Source of the DNA: Campylobacter sp. CCUG 57310
GTDB taxonomy: Bacteria > Campylobacterota > Campylobacteria > Campylobacterales > Campylobacteraceae
Assembly (NCBI RefSeq): GCF_013201975.1
Contig: NZ_CP053845.1
Location: 1,550,001 to 1,614,000 of the forward strand
DNA: 64,000 nt
Reading direction: 5' to 3'
Each line of letters opens with the position of its first letter. The stretch's first letter is position 1. The notes under the pieces are model-generated. The model made no database searches. It worked only from the letters and a program-made list of their open reading frames with translations, and was not told where the DNA came from. A program made the translations under genes and the position numbers. Below are positions 15,809 to 23,968 of the stretch, piece by piece.

Positions 15809-17322
15809 TTTATATCTCCACTAACAGACAAAATTTGCAAAACATCATAAATCGGAGTTTTTATTAGACCATCCTTCTCTATTATCAAATCACCACTTGA
15901 AAGTTTCTCGTTTAAAGATTTTAGAGGCACATCAAAAACATCTCTTTTATTACCTAAAATTTCATTTATCCTATCTAACATATTGCTTGCGTATTTACCG
16001 CTTATACCAAGCTCTTTTAACCACTCTCTAAGCTTAGTCTTTGGACTATCATCTCCGCTATAAACCTTAACAAGAGCCAACAAATCATCAACTTTAGCTT
16101 GTGATTTTTCATTTATATAGTATGGTCCGAAGTCAAACCTTATAAAACCATCTTCGTTTTTTACGGCAAGTTCATCTATAATAAACTTATCCCAACTTTG
16201 AAAATTTGAACTTTGTATATTATGAAACATCAAACAACTTGGAGCTATGTCTTTATTTGGATCTTTTACATAGATGTTTTTAGAGTGCTTCTTAGCTACA
16301 GAGCAAAGCGCTTCTGCAAGTTCAACAGCATAATGAAACGGATATTTTTCATTACAGTATGCTATGCCTGCACACATAGTTAGCTTACCCTCTATGGCAC
16401 TATCCTGCGCTGTAAGTTTTTCAAATTCTTGAATAAAATACTTAGTAAATTCAAGAGCCACATCTGCACTACAAACTGCCGTCATATCATCTCCGCTTAA
16501 GATGATGTTTTTTATTTTACCGCTATCTTTATAGTCTTTTTCTTTTATTTTTTCTTTTGCACTTTTAAAGGCATTCTTAGTAGCTTTATCCAAAGCTTTT
16601 GAGAATTTTGTTATCTCGTTAAGGTTGCTAAAATTTATCCTATCGGAAAGCCTTTTAACCAAGACCCCAAGCCCGTTACCATCAGCGTGTATAATAGCTA
16701 TTTTATTTTTAGAATTTGAAATTTGACTAAATTCCTTTAGTTCTACAAATTTATCGTTATTTTTGCGATTTTTATCAAACCAAACTTTATGCGCTTCACG
16801 TTTTTGAGAACTCGAGATATCAATTCTCTCCTCATGCTCTATCTTATACGTAGCTCTTGCGGTTTTAGGACTAAGAAGCATTAAATTTATACTAGTATCA
16901 AGCGGGATGCTAGGTTTGTTTCTTTGTATCTTTAATCTCTTCTCGAGTTCATAAGATACATTTTTATACTCTTCGTTATCCTTGCACTCTACTGCGGCTT
17001 GCGAAACTGTAATGCCGTAAGCATTTTGCATAATATCTTTAGGTAAATTTAAAACTATTTTTTCAAGTTTATCTTTGCCGGAAACTATAGCCCTAAAATT
17101 TCCTGCCGCATTTAATAAAATTTGATCCACCAAGCCATCTTTTTTAAATTTATCAAAGATAGCATAAATCTTACTTGTATTTTGCAAAGTTTGATCTAGA
17201 TCAAATTCTCTTCCAAGCCAATCCACTATCTCACTTGCGCCTATTATCTCCTGAAGCTTGTTTGTTTTATAGATAAACTCTTGGATGCCTTGCACACTCA
17301 CGCCGTAAAGGTATTTTGCCAT
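15805..17322 (-). CDS. cas10: Cas10 without HD domain, cyclase motif SGDD
   Basis: A 505-aa signature subunit of type III CRISPR. It starts directly in the first Palm domain (KYLYGVSVQGIQEFIYKTNKLQEIIGAS), so no N-terminal HD nuclease is present and no HD motif is seen elsewhere. HADGNG at 212-217 contributes a Palm aspartate. The cyclase loop is ILSGDD (SGDD at 276-279): the usual GGDD has Ser at position 1 but both metal-binding Asp are kept, so cyclic oligoadenylate synthesis is likely retained. Two CARF effectors and Csx20 downstream support this. ssDNA cleavage is not expected. The start ATG at 17322 has AAGGAG a few bases upstream; it is first in a nine-gene leftward operon. Confidence 0.92.
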   Translation of the reverse strand: MAKYLYGVSVQGIQEFIYKTNKLQEIIGASEIVDWLGREFDLDQTLQNTSKIYAIFDKFKKDGLVDQILLNAAGNFRAIVSGKDKLEKIVLNLPKDIMQNAYGITVSQAAVECKDNEEYKNVSYELEKRLKIQRNKPSIPLDTSINLMLLSPKTARATYKIEHEERIDISSSQKREAHKVWFDKNRKNNDKFVELKEFSQISNSKNKIAIIHADGNGLGVLVKRLSDRINFSNLNEITKFSKALDKATKNAFKSAKEKIKEKDYKDSGKIKNIILSGDDMTAVCSADVALEFTKYFIQEFEKLTAQDSAIEGKLTMCAGIAYCNEKYPFHYAVELAEALCSVAKKHSKNIYVKDPNKDIAPSCLMFHNIQSSNFQSWDKFIIDELAVKNEDGFIRFDFGPYYINEKSQAKVDDLLALVKVYSGDDSPKTKLREWLKELGISGKYASNMLDRINEILGNKRDVFDVPLKSLNEKLSSGDLIIEKDGLIKTPIYDVLQILSVSGDIK

Positions 17323-17498
17323 CTAAGCTCCTTTGTCAATATTCACAATATTCTATCATATTTTTTAATACATTTTAAACAATAGTATTAAGCACTTTTA
17401 AAAAAAATTGAATTTTAATATCATATTATGCAAATTTGAAACATATTTATTTTATAAAGCATAATTTCAAATAATCCGATTATCATACTTGCAATTAT
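17323..17498 (-). promoter_or_regulatory. AT-rich promoter region of the type III operon
   Basis: This 176-bp gap separates the end of a small exported-protein gene from the start of the nine-gene cas operon. Read on the minus strand, TATGATAGAAT-like sequence lies about 25-35 bases before the cas10 ribosome-binding site AAGGAG and is the best -10 candidate. No second regulatory motif matching the leader 16-mer was found here. The precise start site cannot be fixed by eye. Confidence 0.35.
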
Positions 17499-17828
17499 TT
17501 ATTTGCCGTTTAAAACAATGACTTTATTAAATACGCCAAGTGTTCTAAATTTTTTATCCCCTCTATCTAAACTACAAACGCTAAAAAGCTTAAACTGTTC
17601 CGTTAGTCCGTAAATTTCACATTCTATACCCTCTATCAGAGAGTTTTTGACTCCCATAGATGCACTAAGTAGAGTCATCATATTAGCAAGCATATTTTGC
17701 TCTTCTTCGCCGCTATCTTGACCAACCTGAGCCACCATATAAGGATAGTGCTCAATAGGCATAGGACATGTCTCATCCGCAAAAAATATACCGGCTATAA
17801 TAGCTACTGCAACTAATATCTTATCCAT
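17499..17828 (-). CDS. Small exported protein of unknown function between array and cas10
   Basis: I do not recognise this 109-aa protein. It begins with a short positively charged start and hydrophobic core (DKILVAVAIIAGIFFA) that fits a signal peptide cleaved near residue 17. The mature part has three cysteines (CPMPIEHY, IECEIYG, FSVCSLDRGDKK), allowing one disulphide, and a Gly/Glu/Met-rich centre. This points to a periplasmic or secreted protein. It lies in the same direction as cas10, 176 bp upstream of it, and 205 bp from the degenerate end of the CRISPR array. Whether it belongs to the defence system or is a passenger cannot be told. Confidence 0.65.
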   Translation of the reverse strand: MDKILVAVAIIAGIFFADETCPMPIEHYPYMVAQVGQDSGEEEQNMLANMMTLLSASMGVKNSLIEGIECEIYGLTEQFKLFSVCSLDRGDKKFRTLGVFNKVIVLNGK

Positions 17829-18033
17829 ACTACACCTCTTTTGTTATTAAATTTAGACTCTATCTTTTAGTATTAACTAAAAAACAAAATCAAGTAATTC
17901 TACAAAGAGTTTATGTCATATATTGTCATTTTAAGCTTGAATTTTATTTTTTTGAAATTTTTAGCATAAGAGGAAGTAAAAGAGTATTAAAAAGTAAAAT
18001 AAGTCGCTATTTTGCTTTTTAATAGCTAACCAT

Positions 18034-18055
18034 AAAAGGGAAGCTTGAGCAAAAT
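18034..18055 (-). repeat. Degenerate terminal CRISPR repeat remnant
   Basis: AAAAGGGAAGCTTGAGCAAAAT differs from the corresponding part of the repeat at a few bases and lies one spacer length (39 nt) before the first recognisable repeat at 18095. The repeat half further left is too decayed to align. It is the oldest, trailer-end unit of the array. Confidence 0.6.
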
Positions 18056-18094
18056 ACATAGTAGTGGAATAGGTTTAATTTTAGAGTTGAGAGG

Positions 18095-19213
18095 GTTTCA
18101 ATCCCCTAAAACGGGGAAGCTCGAGCGAAATGCGAAAACGCTGTTTTAACATCGGTAGCCAATACGGTTAGGTTTCAATCCCCTAAAACTGGGGAGCTCG
18201 ATCGAAATACAATATGCAAGGCTTTTGCTCTACTAAAATCGAGTTGGTGTTTCAATCCCCTAAAACGGGGAAGCTCGAGCGAAATTAAGATACTTGCAAG
18301 CGTATTGCACGCTCAGAAATGAGTTTCAATCCCCTAAAACGGGGGGCTCGATCGAAATGCCGCAACCCGACGGCTCCGTACTAAAGAAAGCGATTTTTCG
18401 CGTTTTAATCCCCTAAAACGGGGAAGCTCGAGCGAAATGTTTTACTAGAAATATCAATAGATTCTCTTAACCTATGTTTCAATCCCCTAAAACGGGGAAG
18501 CTCGAGCGAAATTCCTGGCGAAATGGGAGTCGGTTTTCAGGTATTCCAAAGTTTCAATCCCCTAAAACGGGGAAGCTCGAGCGAAATATGGCTGCCGGGA
18601 TCGAAATGGGTAAAATCAAAAAAACCCTCTCGTTTCAATCCCCTAAAACGGGGAAGCTCGAGCGAAATATGTTTCATGTTCTTGCCTACGATATTGTGGG
18701 CAGTGACGTTTCAATCCCCTAAAACGGGGAAGCTCGAGCGAAATCCGAGGTACCAAACTTAGGTGTAATCTACCTACCAAAGGTAGTTTCAATCCCCTAA
18801 AACGGGGAAGCTCGAGCGAAATGTTCTTACAACACTAAATCCAAAGGGCTTGGTTGCACAATGTTTCAATCCCCTAAAACGGGGAAGCTCGAGCGAAATA
18901 GTGCTCGCTGAGGGAAAACGAGAGGCTAAAGAATTTTTTGTTTCAATCCCCTAAAACGGGGAAGCTCGAGCGAAATCGCGCAAGTGGTATTGATGGGTCT
19001 TGCTGCGGTTTTTGGCAAAATGTTTCAATCCCCTAAAACGGGGAAGCTCGAGCGAAATTTTTCCGGAGTTCAGAGTTTCTCTGGGAGAGGAAACTGAGAG
19101 TTTCGTTTCAATCCCCTAAAACGGGGAAGCTCGAGCGAAATGATTTAGAGGCTTTCAGGACTCGGTAGATGCCACGGTTTCAATCCCCTAAAACGGGGAA
19201 GCTCGAGCGAAAT
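18095..19213 (-). CRISPR. CRISPR array, 15 repeats of 37 nt and 14 spacers of 35-46 nt
   Basis: Repeats start at 18095, 18172, 18249, 18323, 18402, 18476, 18551, 18632, 18708, 18786, 18863, 18940, 19022, 19105 and 19177. On the plus strand each begins GTTTCAATCCCC and ends GAGCGAAAT, with an internal CCCCTAAAACGGGG stem-loop. On the minus strand the repeat ends ATTGAAAC, the usual 8-nt crRNA handle of type III. The four repeats that differ from the consensus (18172, 18323 with a 1-nt loss, 18402) or are decayed (18034) all lie at the left, so the leader and newest spacers are at the right, beside cas2. Transcription is therefore leftward, the same direction as all cas genes. Apparent open frames running through repeats are artefacts. 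Confidence 0.98.
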
Positions 19214-19642
19214 AGCCATCAAAACGCATTAAAATTAACAATGAGTTTTTAAAGAACTACTTGTAAGCGGCATTATATCACAAAGAGCTAAAAAGTTCGA
19301 AAATACGACAAAAAATATTTTTTAAATTTGAGGTATTTTGCTTATAGTTACATTAAAGTATCGATAAAAAGCATATTTACAATCTCTAAAAAGTTCGAAA
19401 ATCCAAAACAAAATTTAATAAAATTGTTCTTTTTCGAAATTTATAACAAATTTAGATAGCTCAAAAGCCGTGAAATGAAGTTTTTCAAAAACTAGTTTAG
19501 ATAAAAATACGAAAATCTCGATTTTAAAAATATCAAATTTCTGATTTTCGAATATATTTATACTTAACCCAATATAAAATATCGATTAACACACAGGTTT
19601 GAAATTTTAAAAAGTTCGAAAATCTTTTGCGGATAGATGGCG
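19214..19642 (-). promoter_or_regulatory. CRISPR leader between array and cas2
   Basis: This 429-bp AT-rich non-coding region lies at the conserved-repeat end of the array, so it should hold the array promoter and the spacer-integration site. It contains three copies of TAAAAAGTTCGAAAAT and further TTCGAAA/CGAAAAT-like words. No gene is visible on either strand. Confidence 0.7.
19289..19623 (+). repeat. Three copies of a 16-bp direct repeat in the CRISPR leader
   Basis: TAAAAAGTTCGAAAAT occurs identically at 19289-19304, 19387-19402 and 19608-19623, all in the same orientation, with a palindromic TTCGAA core. Start-to-start distances are 98 and 221 bp. The nearest copy lies 75 bp from the newest repeat and the last lies 20 bp from the cas2 stop codon. 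Likely protein-binding sites; the binder is unknown. Confidence 0.8.
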
Positions 19643-19915
19643 CTAGATATAAGTATCAAGCGGGTTAAAAATTTTGCCTTCTCCCATACTTTCACTTTTA
19701 GCCAAGCAGGTTTTGCACACACGATAAAATAGAACTTTATCACTTTTTGGCTCTATGAGTTTTGCAATTTTAGATTTAATGAGATAATAATCGCTCTCTT
19801 TTATATCAAGTTCAAAAACAGAGTAATTTGCCCTTAGCCCATAGCTTTCCAGTAAATTTGAGACTTTATTTCTGCGTTTGGTCGAACGTATATCGTAGCA
19901 TATTATTAAATTCAT
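19643..19915 (-). CDS. cas2: Cas2
   Basis: A 90-aa Cas2, the structural partner of Cas1 in the spacer-integration complex. It starts MNLIICYDIRSTKRRNKV, with the conserved Asp of YDI at residue 8, and has the ferredoxin-like alternation SNLLESYGLRANYSVFELDI. The length is typical. ATG overlaps the RT-Cas1 stop by 4 bp, so the two are co-translated; it is the gene next to the leader. No nuclease activity is implied. Confidence 0.95.
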   Translation of the reverse strand: MNLIICYDIRSTKRRNKVSNLLESYGLRANYSVFELDIKESDYYLIKSKIAKLIEPKSDKVLFYRVCKTCLAKSESMGEGKIFNPLDTYI

Positions 19916-22101
19916 TGAAATCTCGCTATAAAGGGTTTGTATTTTACGTTTTCTAAAATAGAATGTTTGAGCGCGTATGCCTGTTTGGTTATGATGTCTT
20001 GAGTCTTTATCTCTTCGCTTCTAAATGTAGTATATGCAAATAGTTTTTCATTGACGTTTTTGGTGATATTGCGCCTAGTATCGACGCTTAATAACCCGTC
20101 TTTGATATCAAAAGGCTCATTTTTGTTTATCATGGATATGATTGCGCGATCAACAATAAACGTCCTAAATTCCTCTATTAAATCAAATACCAAAGCAGGC
20201 TTTTGCTCGTCTAATGCGTGCAGATATGAGACGTGAGGAGAAAGACCTGCTGCAACTATGGACTTTAAAACTTTAGAATAAAGGATGGCGTAAGCATAGT
20301 TAAGCGCCGAATTTACAGTATCGGTTGCACCTTTTGTAATACGCCCACAAAAGCCGAATTTATAATCAATAGCCTTTGCGATAGCCTGCCAGTATGAGTT
20401 GGCGCTTGTGCCTTCGTACCCCATAAGCTCCGCCGAAGAGGAGGATGTGGGTATAAAATTTTTTAAAATTCCCTGCATTGCTTCTATTTCGGCATCTAAA
20501 ATTTTGTGATATTTATTCAAGTATTTTAAGTAGTTGATTTGATTTCTTACTTTACCGATAACGAATTGCTGGGCTATCCTGAGTGATTTTTTGGTTTTTA
20601 CAACCGAAATTTGAGAGACGGCGGTTTTGGTTATAGAGCTATTTGAAGTAAATAGTGTAGCATAGCTTAAATTTGTCTTTTCATCTATAAAATCTATAGG
20701 AATTTTCTTTTTAGAACACTCTTTGATGACGGACGAGCTTATAGAAGTGTCGGCGTTTATTATGATTTGTGAAATTTGATTAACGGGAAATTTATGCTTT
20801 ATTTTGCCATGCTCCTTTAAAACAAATTTGCCCTGAGAAAGAGCCAAGAAATAAAACGGAGTAGTAATATGAACAAGGGAACTATGGGAGAAATTTTTAA
20901 GATACTCTCGTTTTTTGGCCTCTAGTGTGTCTTCGACAGATTTTATGCGAGGCTGTTTGGCATTTTTGTAGCATGATAGGAGCTTTGATTTTTTAAGCTG
21001 TAGGGTTATAGGATATGGAAATTCCAAATTTACAAGCTCATCTACTAATGTTCGCTTATCGGTAGTTTTTATAAATTTTCTAATTAAATTTGTAATAGTT
21101 TCATCAAAATGCCTTATAAGCCTATCTTGTTGAGATAGTGAAAGTAACTTTAGCTTGATGCTTTTTAGATGAAAAATGTAAGAATTTAAATTTTCTATGC
21201 TCTCTTTTATATTCGGCTTTTTAGCTTGAGATGAAAGCTTTTTGAGAGTAGATAGAAGCTTTTCTTCGGATATGCTTAAATTTGCTCCCTTGAAATTTAC
21301 ACCCAAAAATGCGAATTCAGTATTTTGATCGTAAATAGCAGTTTTTATTTCATTTATAGATAGCTTAATAGTGGATAAAAAGGCTTTAAGCTCGGCTAGA
21401 ATTTGTTCGGCATTATCTTTGGACGCTGAAAAGATAACAAAATCATCGGCATAGCGTACGAAGTCGATAGCTTTTGAGTGTAAAAACATATCCATTTGAT
21501 TTAGATATATATTTGAAAGTAACGGACTTAAAACATCTCCTTGATGAACGCCTTTTTGATGAGGCAGATAGTCAAATTTAGAAAAAATCCCATTTTTTAT
21601 CCAAAGTTCAATTAGTCTGGTGATACGAGAGTCTTTTATATGATTATTTAATATCTCAAGCAAAAAATTATGATCTATATTTTCAAAAAAGTCTTTTATA
21701 TCACTTTTTATCGCATAGGTTTTTAAAAAATCTCTTGCACGATAAATTGCATTAGTGTAGGACTTGCCGCTTCTATAGGCATAAGAGCAGTTTGAAAAGC
21801 CTTTGTCAAAATATCTTGATAGCTCGGATACAAGTATATTTTGTATAAATTTGTCCTTTAATGACGGAATCGCCAATTTTCTAAGTTCATCCTTGTTTTC
21901 TTTGGGCATAAAAGCTCGCTTTAATGGCTGAGGCGAGTAAGATAGATGAAAAATTTCGTCTTTTAAATCTTCATAAAAAGATGCGGCACAGATATCATCT
22001 ATACTCAAATCATCAAGTCCAAGCGATGACTTCTTGAGTCTTTTTAAGGCTAGATCATAAGCATTTTGAGTAAATATTTCCTCAAGACTAAGATCAAACA
22101 C
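19912..22101 (-). CDS. cas1: Reverse transcriptase-Cas1 fusion
   Basis: A 729-aa fusion. Residues about 60-345 are a group-II-intron-like reverse transcriptase with KSDIKDFFENIDH, the HQGDVLSPLLSNIYLN turn and the catalytic RYADDFVIF (YADD at 217-220). Residues about 405-729 are Cas1 with MGYEGTSANSYW (Glu at 563), SPHVSYLHA (His at 628) and LVFDLIEEFR (Asp at 640), all three metal ligands present. Such fusions can capture spacers from RNA as well as DNA. No Cas6 domain is fused; cas6 is the separate upstream gene. ATG 22101 lies 43 bp after cas6. Both active sites look intact. Confidence 0.96.
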   Translation of the reverse strand: MFDLSLEEIFTQNAYDLALKRLKKSSLGLDDLSIDDICAASFYEDLKDEIFHLSYSPQPLKRAFMPKENKDELRKLAIPSLKDKFIQNILVSELSRYFDKGFSNCSYAYRSGKSYTNAIYRARDFLKTYAIKSDIKDFFENIDHNFLLEILNNHIKDSRITRLIELWIKNGIFSKFDYLPHQKGVHQGDVLSPLLSNIYLNQMDMFLHSKAIDFVRYADDFVIFSASKDNAEQILAELKAFLSTIKLSINEIKTAIYDQNTEFAFLGVNFKGANLSISEEKLLSTLKKLSSQAKKPNIKESIENLNSYIFHLKSIKLKLLSLSQQDRLIRHFDETITNLIRKFIKTTDKRTLVDELVNLEFPYPITLQLKKSKLLSCYKNAKQPRIKSVEDTLEAKKREYLKNFSHSSLVHITTPFYFLALSQGKFVLKEHGKIKHKFPVNQISQIIINADTSISSSVIKECSKKKIPIDFIDEKTNLSYATLFTSNSSITKTAVSQISVVKTKKSLRIAQQFVIGKVRNQINYLKYLNKYHKILDAEIEAMQGILKNFIPTSSSSAELMGYEGTSANSYWQAIAKAIDYKFGFCGRITKGATDTVNSALNYAYAILYSKVLKSIVAAGLSPHVSYLHALDEQKPALVFDLIEEFRTFIVDRAIISMINKNEPFDIKDGLLSVDTRRNITKNVNEKLFAYTTFRSEEIKTQDIITKQAYALKHSILENVKYKPFIARFQ

Positions 22102-22144
22102 AACTATTTCCTTTGCAGATTTGTTATATTAAAATCGATATAAG

Positions 22145-22956
22145 TTAAATTCGCTCTACCTTTATCTTGCCAAGCCCAAATGCAGTGCTCTTGCCGACAT
22201 TTATTAAAGTAGCAAGTTCTAGAAATCTAGCCGAATTCTCATCAAGCCCACAAACCTTCATTTCTCCCATAAGACCGCCGAATTCCATTTTTGTTTTTTG
22301 GCGATTTGAGTATCTCTCAAAACTATAAAACTTAAAATTTTGCTCGAACTCATCAAATTTAACTTCAAATTTATCGATATTTGCATCTGTTAGCTCGCCA
22401 AATCTCATAGCTATTTGCCTAATGAATGATTTAAAATCAAGCTTTGAGCGAACCAAGCCGTTTTTTGTTTGATACGTATCGGAGTTAAGGCGGTGATTTT
22501 ATAGTCGCCAGCAGAAAAGCTTGGCGAAAAAACAAGAGTGTGATCGGATGAGTTGATAGACTCTTGAGGCGATATAGTTTTGTCATTTATAGTTAAATTT
22601 TTAAAATAAAATTTCTGCCTAGATATACCAAGTCCTATCTGCCGCATATTTTCTATGGCAATAATAATATGGGTTAAGTATGATACGGCATTTTCGAAAA
22701 GTAAAATTTTAAAATCAAAACTATTTGAGTTAAAATCTATATCAAGTATAAATTTGGGTGATTTGGATATATTTTCAAAAAACTCGGCATATATGCACTT
22801 GTCAAAATAACGGCAACTATCACAACTCGCATCAATATATGGACAAGCAGCCTGCCTTAAACCCCTTCCAAAAACACCTCTGATAGTAGAGCCTATAAAT
22901 GCGTGAGTAGGTTTTATACTGATGCCGTTTACGCCAATGGTTAGATATTTAATCAT
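22145..22956 (-). pseudogene. cas6: cas6 (crRNA-processing endoribonuclease) with a -1 frameshift in an A6 tract
   Basis: Two overlapping open frames make one Cas6 (PF10040-like) of about 270 aa. The N-terminal frame (22411-22956) has STIRGVFGRGLRQAACP and a CxxC...C cluster (CDSCRYFDKCIYAEFF), typical of this family. It runs to TPIRIKQK, then goes off frame. The C-terminal frame (22145-22456) continues NGLVRSKLDF and ends with the glycine-rich NVGKSTAFGLGKIKV. The switch is in CAAAAAAC at about 22462-22469: one more A, or a -1 slip on the A run, restores one protein. So it may be inactivated, phase-variable, made by slippage, or a sequencing error. No other cas6 exists here, so array processing depends on it. 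It is upstream of RT-cas1, same direction. Confidence 0.85.
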
Positions 22957-23312
22957 TATTATTTGCTTGTAAATTTTAACATCGATTATACTATAAAATA
23001 CTTTTTCATACCAATATGTAATTAGTCATTCTTCTTATAGCCGTTATCTTATTAAGCGATATATCTATTCTTGCTCATTTATTTTTAACCTATATTGTCC
23101 TTGATATATTCTTGTTTCTATTGCAGGACTATTTGTGGAACTACTTATATGCTTTTTATTAAAGCCTGATTAAAACATTACTTTTGAATATTGAATAGAT
23201 TTTAGGTTTTTTTCGCATACGGCTGAGATTATTTATTATTTACAAGACTTAGTCATAATAATAGAATGCTTTATACTTTTTACTAAAAGTTTTATTAGGT
23301 TTATCCTGCCTT
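22957..23312. other. AT-rich non-coding gap between cas6 and the toxin gene
   Basis: In these 356 bases I see no convincing gene on either strand, and no repeat or hairpin with a T-run. The part next to 22956 should carry the promoter of the cas6-RT/cas1-cas2 unit, which is transcribed leftward. Confidence 0.5.
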
Positions 23313-23588
23313 TTAAACACCATCAAACTCACCATCATAAGCATCACTTCTGTTTCTAACACCAAGTACAAGTACTATAAGCTCATGATCTTTTATCTTG
23401 CATATTATTCTATATCCTCCGACCCTATATCTCCAAAGACCTGATAGATTTCCTATAAGTGGTTTACCTTCATCACGAGGATTATCTAAGCCTTCTATCT
23501 CTTTTAGTTTTTTAAGTATTTTAATGCTAACACTATTATCTAACTTTTTAAGCTCTTTTAACGCATTTTTACTGAAATTTACTTTCAT
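23313..23588 (-). CDS. RelE/ParE-type toxin
   Basis: A 91-aa protein of the RelE/ParE superfamily, which cuts ribosome-bound mRNA (RelE) or poisons gyrase (ParE). It has the compact fold signature: a basic helical start (FSKNALKELKKLD), then GKPLIGNLSGLWRYRVGGYRIICKI, LIVLVLGVRNRSDAY. The Arg/Tyr content (WRYRVGGYR, R near the end) favours a RelE-type RNase. Its ATG overlaps the antitoxin stop by 4 bp. It flanks the CRISPR adaptation genes and may help keep the island, which is inference. Confidence 0.88.
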   Translation of the reverse strand: MKVNFSKNALKELKKLDNSVSIKILKKLKEIEGLDNPRDEGKPLIGNLSGLWRYRVGGYRIICKIKDHELIVLVLGVRNRSDAYDGEFDGV

Positions 23589-23815
23589 ATTTTTACGCCA
23601 AGCTCTTTAGCTACTTCATCAAGAGTATAAAACTGAGGATTGGAATCACTCTCTATCTTTTTTAACTCTTCCATAGCATCTATATAATCATTCATATCTT
23701 CTAAGAATCTTTTTATGGCTTCTTGAACGTAAAAGCTTTTTGTTCTTTTAGTATCCTTTGCTAATCTCTCAAGCTTAGTTCCTATATCTTTATCTAGTCT
23801 CACTGAAATTTGCAT
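23585..23815 (-). CDS. RelB-type ribbon-helix-helix antitoxin
   Basis: A 76-aa antitoxin with an N-terminal ribbon-helix-helix DNA-binding part (MQISVRLDKDIGTKLERLAKDTKRTKSFYVQEAIKRFLED) and a C-terminal acidic, helical tail that would wrap the toxin. The gene comes before the toxin and overlaps it by 4 bp, the usual order. The dimer would bind its own promoter upstream of 23815 and autorepress, with the toxin as co-repressor; this is family knowledge, no operator was located. Confidence 0.87.
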   Translation of the reverse strand: MQISVRLDKDIGTKLERLAKDTKRTKSFYVQEAIKRFLEDMNDYIDAMEELKKIESDSNPQFYTLDEVAKELGVKI

Positions 23816-23968
23816 ATTTAATCCTTTGTATTATTTGCATTACAAGTATTATATCATATTTTATAAAGCAATTAAAGTTGATGTGTTAAGATATGAAGTA
23901 TAGATTAATTATATTGCCTAATAACCATAAGCTTTAAATTCACTCTTTTATTTTTTTATTTCAATAAT

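Noticed and set aside
18474-18762. Open reading frames of about 80 codons inside the CRISPR array
   Set aside because: They repeat the same repeat-derived peptide (FQSPKTGKLERN) several times and lie wholly in repeats and spacers, so they are artefacts of the array.
22145-22456. A free-standing small gene for the C-terminal half of Cas6
   Set aside because: Its first residues come from a region that fits as the continuation of the upstream frame, and the glycine-rich loop is the C-terminal part of Cas6; it is one broken gene.
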